Assembly: GCA_964550025.1 (NCBI GenBank)
Contig: CAZJYI010000147.1
Span: forward strand, 1-26,236
DNA length: 26,236 bases
Direction of reading: 5' to 3'
DNA from: CAZJYI01 sp964550025
GTDB taxonomy: Bacteria; Verrucomicrobiota; Kiritimatiellia; UBA8416; CAYOBW01
How positions within the stretch are numbered: position 1 is the stretch's first letter; each line of letters opens with the position of its first letter. The notes under the pieces are model-generated. The model saw only the letters and a list, made by a program, of their open reading frames with translations, did not search any database and was not told the origin of the DNA. The translations under genes were made by a program, and so were the position numbers. Of the stretch, positions 6,222 through 15,245 are shown one piece after another.

Positions 6222-9200
6222 ACGCATTGCAGCTTCTAGGCGCTTCCATGCTGTGCGGTGCGCTTCTATCGCAGGGCACGGCGGCGGAACAGGTATTGAC
6301 GGCGTGGGAGAACGGGACGTCCGCGCCTTCGTCGGCCGGGCTTGCCGGTTTGAACGTCACTCTGAACAGGAGGGCGAGCACGACCGATACGGTTGGATCG
6401 GACGACGGCAGTTACGGGTCCTTCGGCACCGGCGCTTCGACCGCCGGCGCTTCGTTCAAGCTCCAGAATTCCCTGCGACTCACGCTGACGCTGGTGAACA
6501 ACACCGCCGGCGCCCTGCACCTGGATGCGCTTCGCTTCGATTTTGTCCGCCGCTTTGAGGGATCACCGAAAGACCTTCTCGTGACGTATGATTCGGGCGA
6601 TTTGGGAGTCGGTCCGATCACGCTTTTTCAAACCAACAACGTTGCGCAGACCGTGATTGATAGCGGAGACTATCCGGACTACGACGTTTTGCTGTCCGGT
6701 ACACTCGCCGACACGGAGCTGGCTCCCGGGGAGACAGCGGTCTTTTCCATTCTGGCCGACGATGCCTCAGCCGGTGGCAAATCGATGCTCGACAACCTGG
6801 CGCTCACCGGGTCAGGCGTCGCGTCACCACCGCGTGCTCCTTTTCTCAGTTGGACTGCCGGCGCCGGCACCCCGGATGTCAGCACCTCTTCGGTTTCGGC
6901 AGTCGTTTCGGTTGCCGGTTCCGGCGGGGTGAACAGCGCACAGGGTTCGACGGACGGGTCGTATGGGTCTTCCGTAGGGAGCGCTCCCGACGTGGGCGGC
7001 AGTTTTGAGTTGTTCGATGGCGATTCGCTGGCCATCTCGATCACCAACTACGCGGCGGGCATTGTACGGATCGACGAGCTGAACCTGGATTTCAACCGCC
7101 GGCTGACCGGCTCCCCAACGGATGTGAGCGTGGCCTACGAATCCGGCGACCTGGATGACGGCGCAGCCACGCTCGGATCGTTGTCGGGACAGGGGGTTGT
7201 GGAATCCGACCTCGCGGACTATGCAGACCTGGATTGCGAGCTGCGGCGATATCTGGCTGACATCACTCTTGATCAGGGCGAATCCGCCGTGTTTCGCGTA
7301 AGGGTCTCGGGTGCATCGGGCGCGGATGCGGCCTACGTGGACAATGTCGGCATCTTCGGCGAGCTCTTTGCTTACGAGGCTCCGCCGCCGTCGCACCTGC
7401 CAACGGTGGCCGCCGCCCGCCGGCCCAACGTGGTGATCTTCTATGCGGATGACATTGGTGTGGGGGATGTGAGCGCGTACGGCTATGGCGGTCTGGTTGC
7501 CACGCCGAACGTCGATGCACTGGCGGCGCAAGGCATGCTGTTCAGAAATGCCCATACTGTCTATGGCACCTGCGCCCCTTCGCGTTACGGGGTGCTCAGC
7601 GGAAACCTGGCATTGCGCGGCAGGCGTTTCAACGGGACGTGGCAGCCGCACCAGAAGTCCCAGTTCCTCGCCGGCCAGAAAACACTGGGCGACCTGTTCC
7701 GGGAGGCGGGCTATCGCACCTCGCTGTTCGGAAAGCTCCACCTGGGCGGACAGCTCTACCTCAACGGCGGGTCGCTGCTGGTCAATGAGTCGTTCAGTGC
7801 CGACCTGTCGAACGTGGATTGGCTGCGCGGCTTCCACTACGGGCCGACGGCATACGGTTTCGACTATTCCTTCTTCTCCCACGACGGTGTTCAGGACCCT
7901 CCCTACATGTACCACGAAGACGATGTTCCGATCGACGGCTTGTCCTACAACCTTGCCGGCAAGGAATGGACATGGAACACAGCGACCCATCAGCCCTATC
8001 TCTTCCTGCAGAAGACCAATGCCGCGGCGCCGGGCTACATTTCGGAAGACCCCGACAGTGACGGTGTTCCCGGCTCGGTGAAGGTGGATGGCGGCCACAA
8101 AGACGTGTTTGGATACGCCTACTGGGATTCAACCCATACGGGAGAGATGTACACCCAGGCGGCTCGCAACTTCATTGATGAGCACGTCGCGACCGATCCG
8201 GACAAGCCCTTCTTCATGCACTTCTGCTCGCAGTGCGTCCACGTGCCGCACACGCCCGACACCTTCTTTGAGGAACCGGTCCGGGGAACCGAACTGACCA
8301 CGCATCTGGACATGGTCCGCGAGATGGACCTGCAGGTGAAAGCGCTGGTCGACAAGCTAAAGGAACATGGGCTGGGGAACGACACGATCATCATCTTCAC
8401 CTCGGACAATGGCGGTCTCACAAAATCCACGGGCATCGGCCACATGCCGAGCGGACCGTTCCGAGGATCAAAGGGCTCTACCTGGGAAGGCGGGCACCGC
8501 GTCCCCTTCATCATCCGCTGGGGCGACGGGACGGCCACCAACTCGGTCGTGCCGCCGGCGACCGTCTGCGAACGGGTCATCAGCCAGACCGACCTGTTTG
8601 CGACGTTTGCCACGCTGCTGGACGTTCCACAGGATGCCACGCAGGGCGTGGACAGCATGAACGTGCTACCCTATTTCGTGGGCCGGTTCACACCGGCAAT
8701 TCGCAGGCATCTGATAGCGGCCCGAGACGACTATGCGTTCCACCTCGGCGGGTGGAAGATCATCGCAACGTGCCGGTCGTCCGCCCCCTACGCGCCGATC
8801 GCCGTCACTGAAATGTACCACTTGGACACGGATCCCTACGAAACGACGGACCTCGCCGGCAACCCGGCCTATGCCGCCATGAAAGACAGGCTGTTGACCG
8901 AGCTGACATCGCGCGTCACGGCAACGCGTTCGACAGCCGCGCTCGATGCCGATACAGACGGTCTGTTCGACGAATGGGAACAGCGCGTTGCCGGCAACCT
9001 GACCACCTACGATGCCACGCTGCTCTCCTCCGGGGGCGACGCCGACGGGGACGGCATCGTCGATTCGGATGAGTATGTCCTGCGCTCCAACCCCACGATT
9101 CCGGATGCGATCGCCCTGCAATCCCAGGCGAACAGCAATCAGATGCGGATCGCGTGGCCAAGCCGGTACGGACGGTACTACCGGGTGGAGCGTCGTGAGA

Positions 9201-9319
9201 ACCTGGTCACCGGTAGCTGGGCGCGGTTGCCGGATGATTATGTCGGAAACGGGAACGGCCTCTCGATCAAAAACCCCATCGATGCGCCCACCGCGTTCTA
9301 CCGCGTCATTGTGGAGTAA
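6218..9319 (+). CDS. Large multidomain secreted sulfatase
   Basis: A 1033-residue exported type I sulfatase that would hydrolyse sulfate esters, probably on a polysaccharide. A signal peptide is followed by two tandem beta-rich repeats (about residues 24-205 and 208-388). Each ends in a DNLALTG or VDNVGIFGE motif and shares the segments DGSYGS, SFxL, LxFxRRxxGSP and YxSGDL. The sulfatase domain starts near residue 400: VVIFYADDIGVGDV, formylglycine motif CAPSRYGVLSG with Cys452 (the residue a formylglycine-generating enzyme would convert), GKLHLGG, and SDNGG near 729. The C-terminus has Ca-binding, thrombospondin-3-like DxDxDGxxD segments (about 908-960) and ends in a YYRVERRENL...FYRVIVE module seen at the ends of exported PVC proteins. 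No formylglycine-generating enzyme gene is in the window. Confidence 0.9.
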   Translation: MNALQLLGASMLCGALLSQGTAAEQVLTAWENGTSAPSSAGLAGLNVTLNRRASTTDTVGSDDGSYGSFGTGASTAGASFKLQNSLRLTLTLVNNTAGALHLDALRFDFVRRFEGSPKDLLVTYDSGDLGVGPITLFQTNNVAQTVIDSGDYPDYDVLLSGTLADTELAPGETAVFSILADDASAGGKSMLDNLALTGSGVASPPRAPFLSWTAGAGTPDVSTSSVSAVVSVAGSGGVNSAQGSTDGSYGSSVGSAPDVGGSFELFDGDSLAISITNYAAGIVRIDELNLDFNRRLTGSPTDVSVAYESGDLDDGAATLGSLSGQGVVESDLADYADLDCELRRYLADITLDQGESAVFRVRVSGASGADAAYVDNVGIFGELFAYEAPPPSHLPTVAAARRPNVVIFYADDIGVGDVSAYGYGGLVATPNVDALAAQGMLFRNAHTVYGTCAPSRYGVLSGNLALRGRRFNGTWQPHQKSQFLAGQKTLGDLFREAGYRTSLFGKLHLGGQLYLNGGSLLVNESFSADLSNVDWLRGFHYGPTAYGFDYSFFSHDGVQDPPYMYHEDDVPIDGLSYNLAGKEWTWNTATHQPYLFLQKTNAAAPGYISEDPDSDGVPGSVKVDGGHKDVFGYAYWDSTHTGEMYTQAARNFIDEHVATDPDKPFFMHFCSQCVHVPHTPDTFFEEPVRGTELTTHLDMVREMDLQVKALVDKLKEHGLGNDTIIIFTSDNGGLTKSTGIGHMPSGPFRGSKGSTWEGGHRVPFIIRWGDGTATNSVVPPATVCERVISQTDLFATFATLLDVPQDATQGVDSMNVLPYFVGRFTPAIRRHLIAARDDYAFHLGGWKIIATCRSSAPYAPIAVTEMYHLDTDPYETTDLAGNPAYAAMKDRLLTELTSRVTATRSTAALDADTDGLFDEWEQRVAGNLTTYDATLLSSGGDADGDGIVDSDEYVLRSNPTIPDAIALQSQANSNQMRIAWPSRYGRYYRVERRENLVTGSWARLPDDYVGNGNGLSIKNPIDAPTAFYRVIVE

Positions 9320-9406
9320 TGCAGGATGAAAGGCCTCTGACTGACCCACTCCGACACGATTCGCCCCGGAATTGAAGTCTGCCTGGAAGTGAAAGGAACA
9401 ATCGGC

Positions 9407-10846
9407 ATGAAGAAACTGAGAGCCCTCATTGCCGCATGCATCGCGGGTATCTTCTCTTCCGGAACAATGGCTGTTGAGCCGCCCCTGTTTGACATGCAGA
9501 GGATTCGCGACGCCAACACGCTGGAAGTCGACGTGCTTCAGGATTGGCACCGGGTCGAGGGCCCCGTCTCAACCCGCCAGAAGCACGTCACGGTCAATGT
9601 CGGACAGATCTGGCCCGGACAGGATTACCGAGTCCCGGTTCGCATGGTTGTTCCCGCAGACCGTGAGGCGAAGGGGTTTCATCTCACCGGCGGGGCCACG
9701 CCCGATCGCCTCAAGCGGGATACGAGATTGACCCCACTTGACCAGGAACTGATTCAGGGCGGCGTCGGGCTGGTCTGCACCGTGGTTCAGGAACCGCGAA
9801 CGTACGGTGAGGCCGAGCTGGGGCGCGCGTCGGAGGCGCGCTTCGCCAGGACATTGAACCCGCGCTACAAGATTCAATACTGGGCCTGGCCCGTAACCTT
9901 GATGCGCGCCGTCACCACGGCGTACGCCGAGACCGACCACTTCGAAAAGGGCAAAGTCGCCGCGACCGGCGGATCAAAGAACGGGGCGTCCCCCTCCATG
10001 GCCATTCTCCACGACGACCGTCTGACGGCTGTCCATGCGACGGTGTCGCCGATATGGGAATCGCCACTGCGTCTCTGCGACCGCGCGGCCTGGGATGAAC
10101 TGGAAGCACAGCCCGGCAGAAGGGGCGGTTTCTCCGGCGGCCATTTCGGCCCCAACTTCAACCGCGCCGCGCTTGCCGCCGGACGCACGTGGGAGGATCT
10201 TCAGCGGTTCACAAGAGGCATTTCCGATGACGTTTTCATCTCCCGTAACCTGGGGACACTGCGAGCTCGCCGCGTGGATATGCTCTTTCATCCGGGAACA
10301 CACGACATGGTGGCGTACGATCTCGCGTGGGGCGGAGCGCACTACCCCAACATCCCGGTCTACTTGGGAGCCAATACCGGCCACGGGAAGAGAGGACATC
10401 CGCAACTTGAGCGCGATCAGCGAAACAAGGCCGCGTTTCTCCTGCGCCATTTTTTTCCGGAAGAGACAACGCCGCTGTTGATCCCTCCCCGAGTCGAGCA
10501 CCGGGTGGAGAACGGCGTATTGAAGGTTGCCGTTCGTTTTCAGCCGGATTCCGGCGAGGAGAGTGGTCGTATCTGGTGGATCTACGACCGTGCTCCCGAC
10601 GGTAGCCCCGGCTACCTCTGCGAGCTGATTCCCGACGCCAATTCGGCAGAAATGACGCACGACGCCAAGCGCGGCGAGTGGACGGCGGGGGTCAAGCTCA
10701 ATCGAGATGCTCACCACATCGACATCTTCAGCAATCACCGCAAGACCGTGCGCCATTCCGGCAAAGCCTATCCAACGTATCTGTCCAGTCCCTACACCAG
10801 GATAGAGCTTGGGGCGTCCGGCCATGGCGCAAGGGAAAACCCATGA
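9407..10846 (+). CDS. Exported alpha/beta hydrolase, PhoPQ-activated protein (PqaA)-like
   Basis: The 479-residue protein has a signal peptide (MKKLRALIAACIAGIFSSGTMA). The central GGSKNG motif places a candidate nucleophile at Ser190, and the preceding WPVTLMRAVTTAY segment fits the PhoPQ-activated pathogenicity-related family, in which G-x-SK-x-G precedes the nucleophile. FHPGTHDMVAYD and GANTGHGKRGHP supply candidate Asp and His residues. A C-terminal beta-rich domain (about 365-470) follows. The family is thought to contain serine hydrolases, but substrates are poorly known. Here an esterase acting on decorated glycans is inferred from the sulfatase neighbours. ATG at 9407 is preferred over GTG at 9389 because a GAAAGGAA ribosome-binding site lies before it and the signal peptide then starts correctly. 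It follows the large sulfatase by 87 bases. Confidence 0.65.
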   Translation: MKKLRALIAACIAGIFSSGTMAVEPPLFDMQRIRDANTLEVDVLQDWHRVEGPVSTRQKHVTVNVGQIWPGQDYRVPVRMVVPADREAKGFHLTGGATPDRLKRDTRLTPLDQELIQGGVGLVCTVVQEPRTYGEAELGRASEARFARTLNPRYKIQYWAWPVTLMRAVTTAYAETDHFEKGKVAATGGSKNGASPSMAILHDDRLTAVHATVSPIWESPLRLCDRAAWDELEAQPGRRGGFSGGHFGPNFNRAALAAGRTWEDLQRFTRGISDDVFISRNLGTLRARRVDMLFHPGTHDMVAYDLAWGGAHYPNIPVYLGANTGHGKRGHPQLERDQRNKAAFLLRHFFPEETTPLLIPPRVEHRVENGVLKVAVRFQPDSGEESGRIWWIYDRAPDGSPGYLCELIPDANSAEMTHDAKRGEWTAGVKLNRDAHHIDIFSNHRKTVRHSGKAYPTYLSSPYTRIELGASGHGARENP

Positions 10847-10892
10847 GATGAACAGGTGCTCTCAACAGAGGGAATGATCTGAGGCACGCCGT

Positions 10893-11078
10893 GATCTTCC
10901 CGTAAACCGCCCGGTCGAGGAGCTTTCGAAACCGCCGCTGCAGGACGCTGCGCGACAGGCTGCCATAGTCACTGCAGAGCAGCATACCCACGGGAGCCGG
11001 CGGAGAGGCGACCCATCCGGCAACACGGTTGACGAGCCGATTCCAGGGCATCTGGTCCAGGGAACAACGCGGAATCAC
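10893..11078 (-). pseudogene. XylR-type AraC regulator remnant with internal deletion
   Basis: In one frame, WVASPPAPVGMLLCSDYG matches the LacI-like sensor part of XylR-type regulators (a PKPVGIMACND-like motif). It is joined directly to SLSRSVLQRRFRKLLDRAVY, which is the AraC-type DNA-binding domain (SRRVLERRFRKLLGRS-like). Normally about 100 residues separate these two segments. After GKI the similarity is lost. It lies 4 bases beyond the glucoamylase-like gene on the same strand, where it may once have regulated the locus. Confidence 0.6.
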
Positions 11079-11082
11079 AGCT

Positions 11083-12852
11083 CTATTCTCTCGTGATGAT
11101 CCGGATGGCCTTGACGCGAAGGGAGAAGTCGCTGCTATTGAAGAGCGCGTGCTGATAGAACCACGACTCTCTCTCGAAAAGCAGTGTCATTTTCTCGATG
11201 ACGTCGCCAAATGTGAAGCCGTAGATGTCACGGGCCTTTACACTGTAGCGCGTGCGTTCCGGCTCCAGCGTGACATAGCTCCAGCGACTCTGCTCAAACT
11301 TGTCCGTCATCCGGAATCGCATGCTTCCCGGAGAAGGTGTGTTGCCTTCAAAAGACTCAAACTCAAATTCTACGCGGTCGAGGTCTGCAATGTTCAAGGC
11401 GTTGACAGGTATGTCGACACTGGCCGCCTTCCAGTCTCCGGAACCTCTGATGACCATCGTTCCCTCCGCTTGTGTGACGTTCAAGATCTCTGGCTGGTGG
11501 GATATCATTTTCGTGAGGTCCAGTTCCGCTACAGACTCGGCGGCCCTTTCCCATTCTGCCTTCTCGACCGCACGTGTCTCCTTGATAGGCTCGGCATCGC
11601 GCTTTGCCCAACGTTCGAGCAGTTTCGGGTTGCGTTTGAGGTAGGGCTCCGACAGTTCCAGGCCCTTTTTGACGATCGGATCCCGCGTGAACAGCTTCTT
11701 CGCGATGTCGTCATGGAGGAAGTTCGCCAGACCCACGAACATCATTCCCTGCTCAAGAGAGAGGTAATAGTCTCCCCAGAGATTGCGTTCCATGTCGTAA
11801 CACCCGAGGAGTCCCCATGCTTTGCCTTCATAGCCGCGAGGCGGGATACGCCCGCCCAATCTGCCCATCTTCTGCAGGGCCGCCGTCACGTGGCGCGGAT
11901 AGTACTCCAGCAGCATGCTCAGAGCGTGGGGACTGATGTTCCATTCCGGTATCATGCCCGCCTCGGAATAGCTCCGTCCCACGATGAAGCTGTTCGACCA
12001 TCCCCAGAGAGGGTAGTCCCGCTTGCGCGAGAACTGATACTGAAACCACCCCATGTTGCCGACAGTCGCGCCCACATCAACCAGGTCGCTTTCATACATG
12101 AAGAGGCCCGTAATGCCGGCAATGTAAGTGCCCCCGAAATTCATTCCCGGGGTGTGGATGGCGCCGTATTCAGTCTCCATCTTGCTGTGAATCTGGCCTT
12201 CCCATACCCTGGCGGGTGCCGCGCCGGATCCCACCATCATCATGACTCCGCACCTGGCATCGGAAGCTATCCAAAGGCCTTCATGCGCGGCCTTCCCGGT
12301 GGAAAGATCGTAGCCGGCAACGACACGGTTGGCCTCCTTGTTGTACAACAGCTCCCACTTGATAGAGTCCAGATACCTGGCGATTCGCTCCTCGTACTGT
12401 GGCCACACCTGGCGGGCCACAACCATGCCAACCGGGTAGAAGTTGTAGTCGGCGATGATCATCACACTGCCGAATCTGGTGGTCAGATCCCTGTTGATGA
12501 AGTTGGGGAAGAAGCCATCCTGCTTGAAGTGGATCTTCTCCATCGTGCCGAGGACCTTGCCAAACTTTGCTGCCGCTTCGTCGGCATCGATCAGTCCCAG
12601 TTCACTGCCGATTGCCAGGCTTGCGATGTGGAGGCCGATGGGCGTGCTGTTCACGAAACTGTAGTCGCCTTGCGTATTGCCTGTAAGGCCGGTAACGGGG
12701 TCAACGGCCTCGTGAAGAAACCTGAACGTGTCGTGCATCAGTGTCGTGAGAAACTCCTGCTGCTCCCTGTTCAAGCGGTCCTTGCCCGTGGCCGCATTGA
12801 CGCAGATGGAGGTGGCAAGCAGCGCCAGCATCGAGACTGTGAATCGTTTCAT
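11083..12852 (-). CDS. Exported glucoamylase-like protein (PF10091 type)
   Basis: The 589-residue protein has a signal peptide (MKRFTVSMLALLATSICVNA). The N-terminal two thirds resembles the glucoamylase-like (alpha/alpha)6 family: FLTTLMHDTFRFLHEAVDP, TGNTQGDYSFVNSTPIGLH, DGFFPNFINRD and NSFIVGRSYSEAGMIPEWN. The last roughly 150 residues form a beta-rich domain (VIRGSGDWKAASVDIPVNAL...) that could bind carbohydrate. Members have been linked to glucan hydrolysis, but the substrate here cannot be read from the sequence. A GAGGGG ribosome-binding site overlaps the TGA of the decayed sulfatase upstream (12867-12869), only 14 bases from this ATG. The gene was therefore probably part of a minus-strand operon with that sulfatase. 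Confidence 0.7.
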   Translation of the reverse strand: MKRFTVSMLALLATSICVNAATGKDRLNREQQEFLTTLMHDTFRFLHEAVDPVTGLTGNTQGDYSFVNSTPIGLHIASLAIGSELGLIDADEAAAKFGKVLGTMEKIHFKQDGFFPNFINRDLTTRFGSVMIIADYNFYPVGMVVARQVWPQYEERIARYLDSIKWELLYNKEANRVVAGYDLSTGKAAHEGLWIASDARCGVMMMVGSGAAPARVWEGQIHSKMETEYGAIHTPGMNFGGTYIAGITGLFMYESDLVDVGATVGNMGWFQYQFSRKRDYPLWGWSNSFIVGRSYSEAGMIPEWNISPHALSMLLEYYPRHVTAALQKMGRLGGRIPPRGYEGKAWGLLGCYDMERNLWGDYYLSLEQGMMFVGLANFLHDDIAKKLFTRDPIVKKGLELSEPYLKRNPKLLERWAKRDAEPIKETRAVEKAEWERAAESVAELDLTKMISHQPEILNVTQAEGTMVIRGSGDWKAASVDIPVNALNIADLDRVEFEFESFEGNTPSPGSMRFRMTDKFEQSRWSYVTLEPERTRYSVKARDIYGFTFGDVIEKMTLLFERESWFYQHALFNSSDFSLRVKAIRIITRE

Positions 12853-12866
12853 GTTGTCAAGACCCC

Positions 12867-13216
12867 TCAGGGTTGGTTCTTGGTCGGTTTGAACTCAAGT
12901 CGTTTGAGCCCTCGCTGGACATGCTCGTTCTGGTGAAAGAGTTTCCAGATCAGCTGCGTCGAGTAGTTCTCGAACATGAGCAGGACCAGGCCCTTGGGGC
13001 GAAGGCTTGGGGAGCCAAGGCCTTCATTTGTTTCCTGATGGGCTCAAGCTCCTTGTCGGCGGCGCGGTTCTCCCATTCGTTGGGATCGTTGCGAACGTCG
13101 TAGAGCTCTTCGGAACCGTCGCTGTACTGAATGTACCGCCACTCGTCGTTGATGATGGCGTAGCTGTTCGGCACGTCATCCGGGTTTCCCTTCTCAATGA
13201 GATCAAGGGCAAACAG
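12867..13216 (-). pseudogene. Sulfatase C-terminal remnant with frameshift
   Basis: The frame opening at 13216 encodes a typical sulfatase C-terminus: NDEWRYIQYSDGSEELYDVR followed by NDPNEWENRAADKEL. A stop (TGA, 13217-13219) lies just upstream, so the catalytic N-terminal portion is gone. Near 12990-13000, at an AAGGG run, the frame shifts. The other frame then stays open as LVLLMFENYSTQLIWKLF and more, down to a TGA at 12867. No start codon or signal peptide remains. The original gene would have sat between the beta-helix and glucoamylase-like genes. Confidence 0.7.
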
Positions 13217-13258
13217 TCATGAGTTTCTGACCCTATCTCTCCTGTGTCTTCGCCACTG

Positions 13259-15241
13259 TTACTGTTTTGGAATCCTATTTCCTTGGTGACCTGAGTCTAT
13301 TACCTTCTGTGTGTGCTCTAACTCGCCGCTCTTGGAGATGGCGCATCTGGATCCCCCGGGCCACCTGCCGAACGAGTTCTTCTCCAGACGGACTTTGCTG
13401 ACGTCGTTGAGTTTGATCGCGTAGGCTCCGGCCTTCATTTCCTCAGGTGGGGCAAACTGATTCCCGGTAATCGTCACGCCGGACACATCGCGAAGGAAGA
13501 TCCCGTGAACGGGGTGTTCTGTCAACATGGTCGAACGCGTCTGCGCTGGAATACGCGCGAGGGTGTCCCAATTCAAGAAGCTGTTGCGCTCGATATGGAT
13601 ATTCTCAATACCGTTCCAATCCTCGCCATAGCCGGCGTCCTGCTGTTCGCCGCGAGTGATGCCGATTCGGCCGTTCATGCGTGCGGCAACGACCCCGAAC
13701 GGCTGAGCGTTCTCGGCGTGCCAACCATCCACGAACTGATTGCCGATGATGTCGATGTTCCTGGGAACCGCGCCGGTCTTGTTGTCGAAGTAGTTGTCGG
13801 AATTGACCAGGTAGATTGCGGTGTTCTGGGAGCGGACGAATCGATTGGACACGATTGATCCATCGGCGCCCGAGCAAAGGACACCCCAGCGCCGATGGTC
13901 CACGACGGTGTTGTTCTTGAGCACAAAGCCGTTGCATTGGTTGTCCAGGTTATAGATCCAGAAGCTGTCGTTTCCGGAATCGTGAGTCATCGGCTGATCC
14001 AGGGCAACGTTCTTGTCTCCCATCGGCCTTTTGCTTGAAACGGAGATGACTTCGTGCTGTGAGACGAGAGTGCGTTTGCTCATGTCATAAACCGCAAGAC
14101 GGTCGCCCGGCATGACCGAAAACCATGAACCGTGTGCCCCGATGCGATAGGGCAGCGCCTTGTTGTCGGTGATGCCCTTAAAGAAACCGACGCTATTCTT
14201 GAGAACGACTGCGTCGTCACCGATGCCTCGGAGGAGACAGTCTTCGATCCAAGGGCCGTTACGTTGATTCGTGACGAAAATGCCGTCCGCCGTGGTCGTG
14301 AAGAGATCACCCTCGCCGGGACGAACCGTGACACCGACATAGCAGCTTCGCTCGCCATGGTGGTCCCCGAAAGCGGACGCCGGTGAATGGTTGATTTCGA
14401 TACCGCGATAGACGAGCGTGTGGCATTCGACTGCGACGAAAGCACCGTGGCCGTTAGTCCGGGAGAGGATGGCCACTCGGTCGCCCTCTTCAATGGCTCT
14501 AAGAAGTGAAGGGTTGTCTTTGTGGGCCCCGTGCAAACGGCCATGATCCACGCTGGTACTCAATCGCATCCTCACAGTCCTCTCGCCGGTGCGGATGGGA
14601 TAACGTTCCGATTTCCAGCCAATGGTTGAGGGGCACCCGGGCTTCAGGCCCCAGGATCCATCATCCTGCTTCGCCATGACCATGATCCACCGCAAGTCAG
14701 ACGTGACAAATCGAGGGCCATCAGGCATGGGAAGGCCGGGATCGATCTCCAGCTCGTAGATGCCTGTACTCTGATTGACGATTGCGGTAACCACGCCCTG
14801 GGTGATGTTCTTGGGGTCGTAGGTGACACGGAAGTTCTTCAGAATCACGTTCCGTGCCCTTGTTATCTTCATGAAGCGGGACCAGGAAGTGACCGTGAAG
14901 GTGCATCCTTTGCCGTCGATCACGAGATTCACCGGAATAGCGCCTTTGCTCTTCTCGATCCTCAGAACGGACGAGTCCCCATCCTGCCCGGCCGACACGC
15001 GATAGTTAGTACCTGCTGCAAATTCAAGACGAACGGTATGCTGCGGAGAACATTCACGGACGGCACGATCAATCCACCGCTGGATACCTTCCGTCGCCGC
15101 ATCGGGAGGGACTTTGAACACCGTTATGTCCCCGACGGAGATGTCCTCTGGCGGCGTGAAGTGTTTCAACAGAGGACTCTGAGCACAGAGAACCCCGGGC
15201 AGGACCCAGGCTATGATGAGTGACAGGGTTCCCCTTCTCAT
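13259..15241 (-). CDS. Exported right-handed beta-helix protein (polysaccharide lyase or glycosidase-like)
   Basis: The 660-residue protein has a signal peptide (MRRGTLSLIIAWVLPGVLCA). Repeated short strands with Asn ladders and turns mark a parallel beta-helix: NVILKNFRVTYDP, CYVGVTVRPGEGD, GIFVTNQRNGPWIEDCLLRG, GFVLKNNTVVDHRRWGV, GSIVSNRFVRSQNTAIYLVN, NIDIIGNQFVDGWHAE and VTITGNQFAP. Such folds occur in pectate lyases, GH28, GH110 and other glycan-active enzymes. GIGDDAVVLKN is the best candidate acidic site, but the family cannot be fixed. ATG at 15241 is chosen, with AAAGGA upstream, over a GTG at 15259. The sulfatase upstream ends at 15246, 4 bases away, so the two are almost certainly co-transcribed and probably act on the same glycan. 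Confidence 0.78.
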   Translation of the reverse strand: MRRGTLSLIIAWVLPGVLCAQSPLLKHFTPPEDISVGDITVFKVPPDAATEGIQRWIDRAVRECSPQHTVRLEFAAGTNYRVSAGQDGDSSVLRIEKSKGAIPVNLVIDGKGCTFTVTSWSRFMKITRARNVILKNFRVTYDPKNITQGVVTAIVNQSTGIYELEIDPGLPMPDGPRFVTSDLRWIMVMAKQDDGSWGLKPGCPSTIGWKSERYPIRTGERTVRMRLSTSVDHGRLHGAHKDNPSLLRAIEEGDRVAILSRTNGHGAFVAVECHTLVYRGIEINHSPASAFGDHHGERSCYVGVTVRPGEGDLFTTTADGIFVTNQRNGPWIEDCLLRGIGDDAVVLKNSVGFFKGITDNKALPYRIGAHGSWFSVMPGDRLAVYDMSKRTLVSQHEVISVSSKRPMGDKNVALDQPMTHDSGNDSFWIYNLDNQCNGFVLKNNTVVDHRRWGVLCSGADGSIVSNRFVRSQNTAIYLVNSDNYFDNKTGAVPRNIDIIGNQFVDGWHAENAQPFGVVAARMNGRIGITRGEQQDAGYGEDWNGIENIHIERNSFLNWDTLARIPAQTRSTMLTEHPVHGIFLRDVSGVTITGNQFAPPEEMKAGAYAIKLNDVSKVRLEKNSFGRWPGGSRCAISKSGELEHTQKVIDSGHQGNRIPKQ

Positions 15242-15245
15242 TGCA

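Noticed and set aside
5346..6227. A 293-codon minus-strand open frame
   Set aside because: Antisense to the deleted sulfatase, which retains clear sulfatase motifs and start signals.
6824..8098. A 424-codon open frame on the minus strand
   Set aside because: It is antisense to the large sulfatase, whose motifs are intact. Long antisense frames are expected in GC-rich coding DNA.
8666..9550. A 294-codon minus-strand open frame across the sulfatase-hydrolase junction
   Set aside because: No domain, signal peptide or ribosome-binding site; both plus-strand genes are well supported.
11029..12936. A 635-codon open frame on the plus strand
   Set aside because: It is antisense to the glucoamylase-like gene, which has a signal peptide, a ribosome-binding site and family motifs. 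The antisense product is His/Arg/Val-rich with no recognisable domain.
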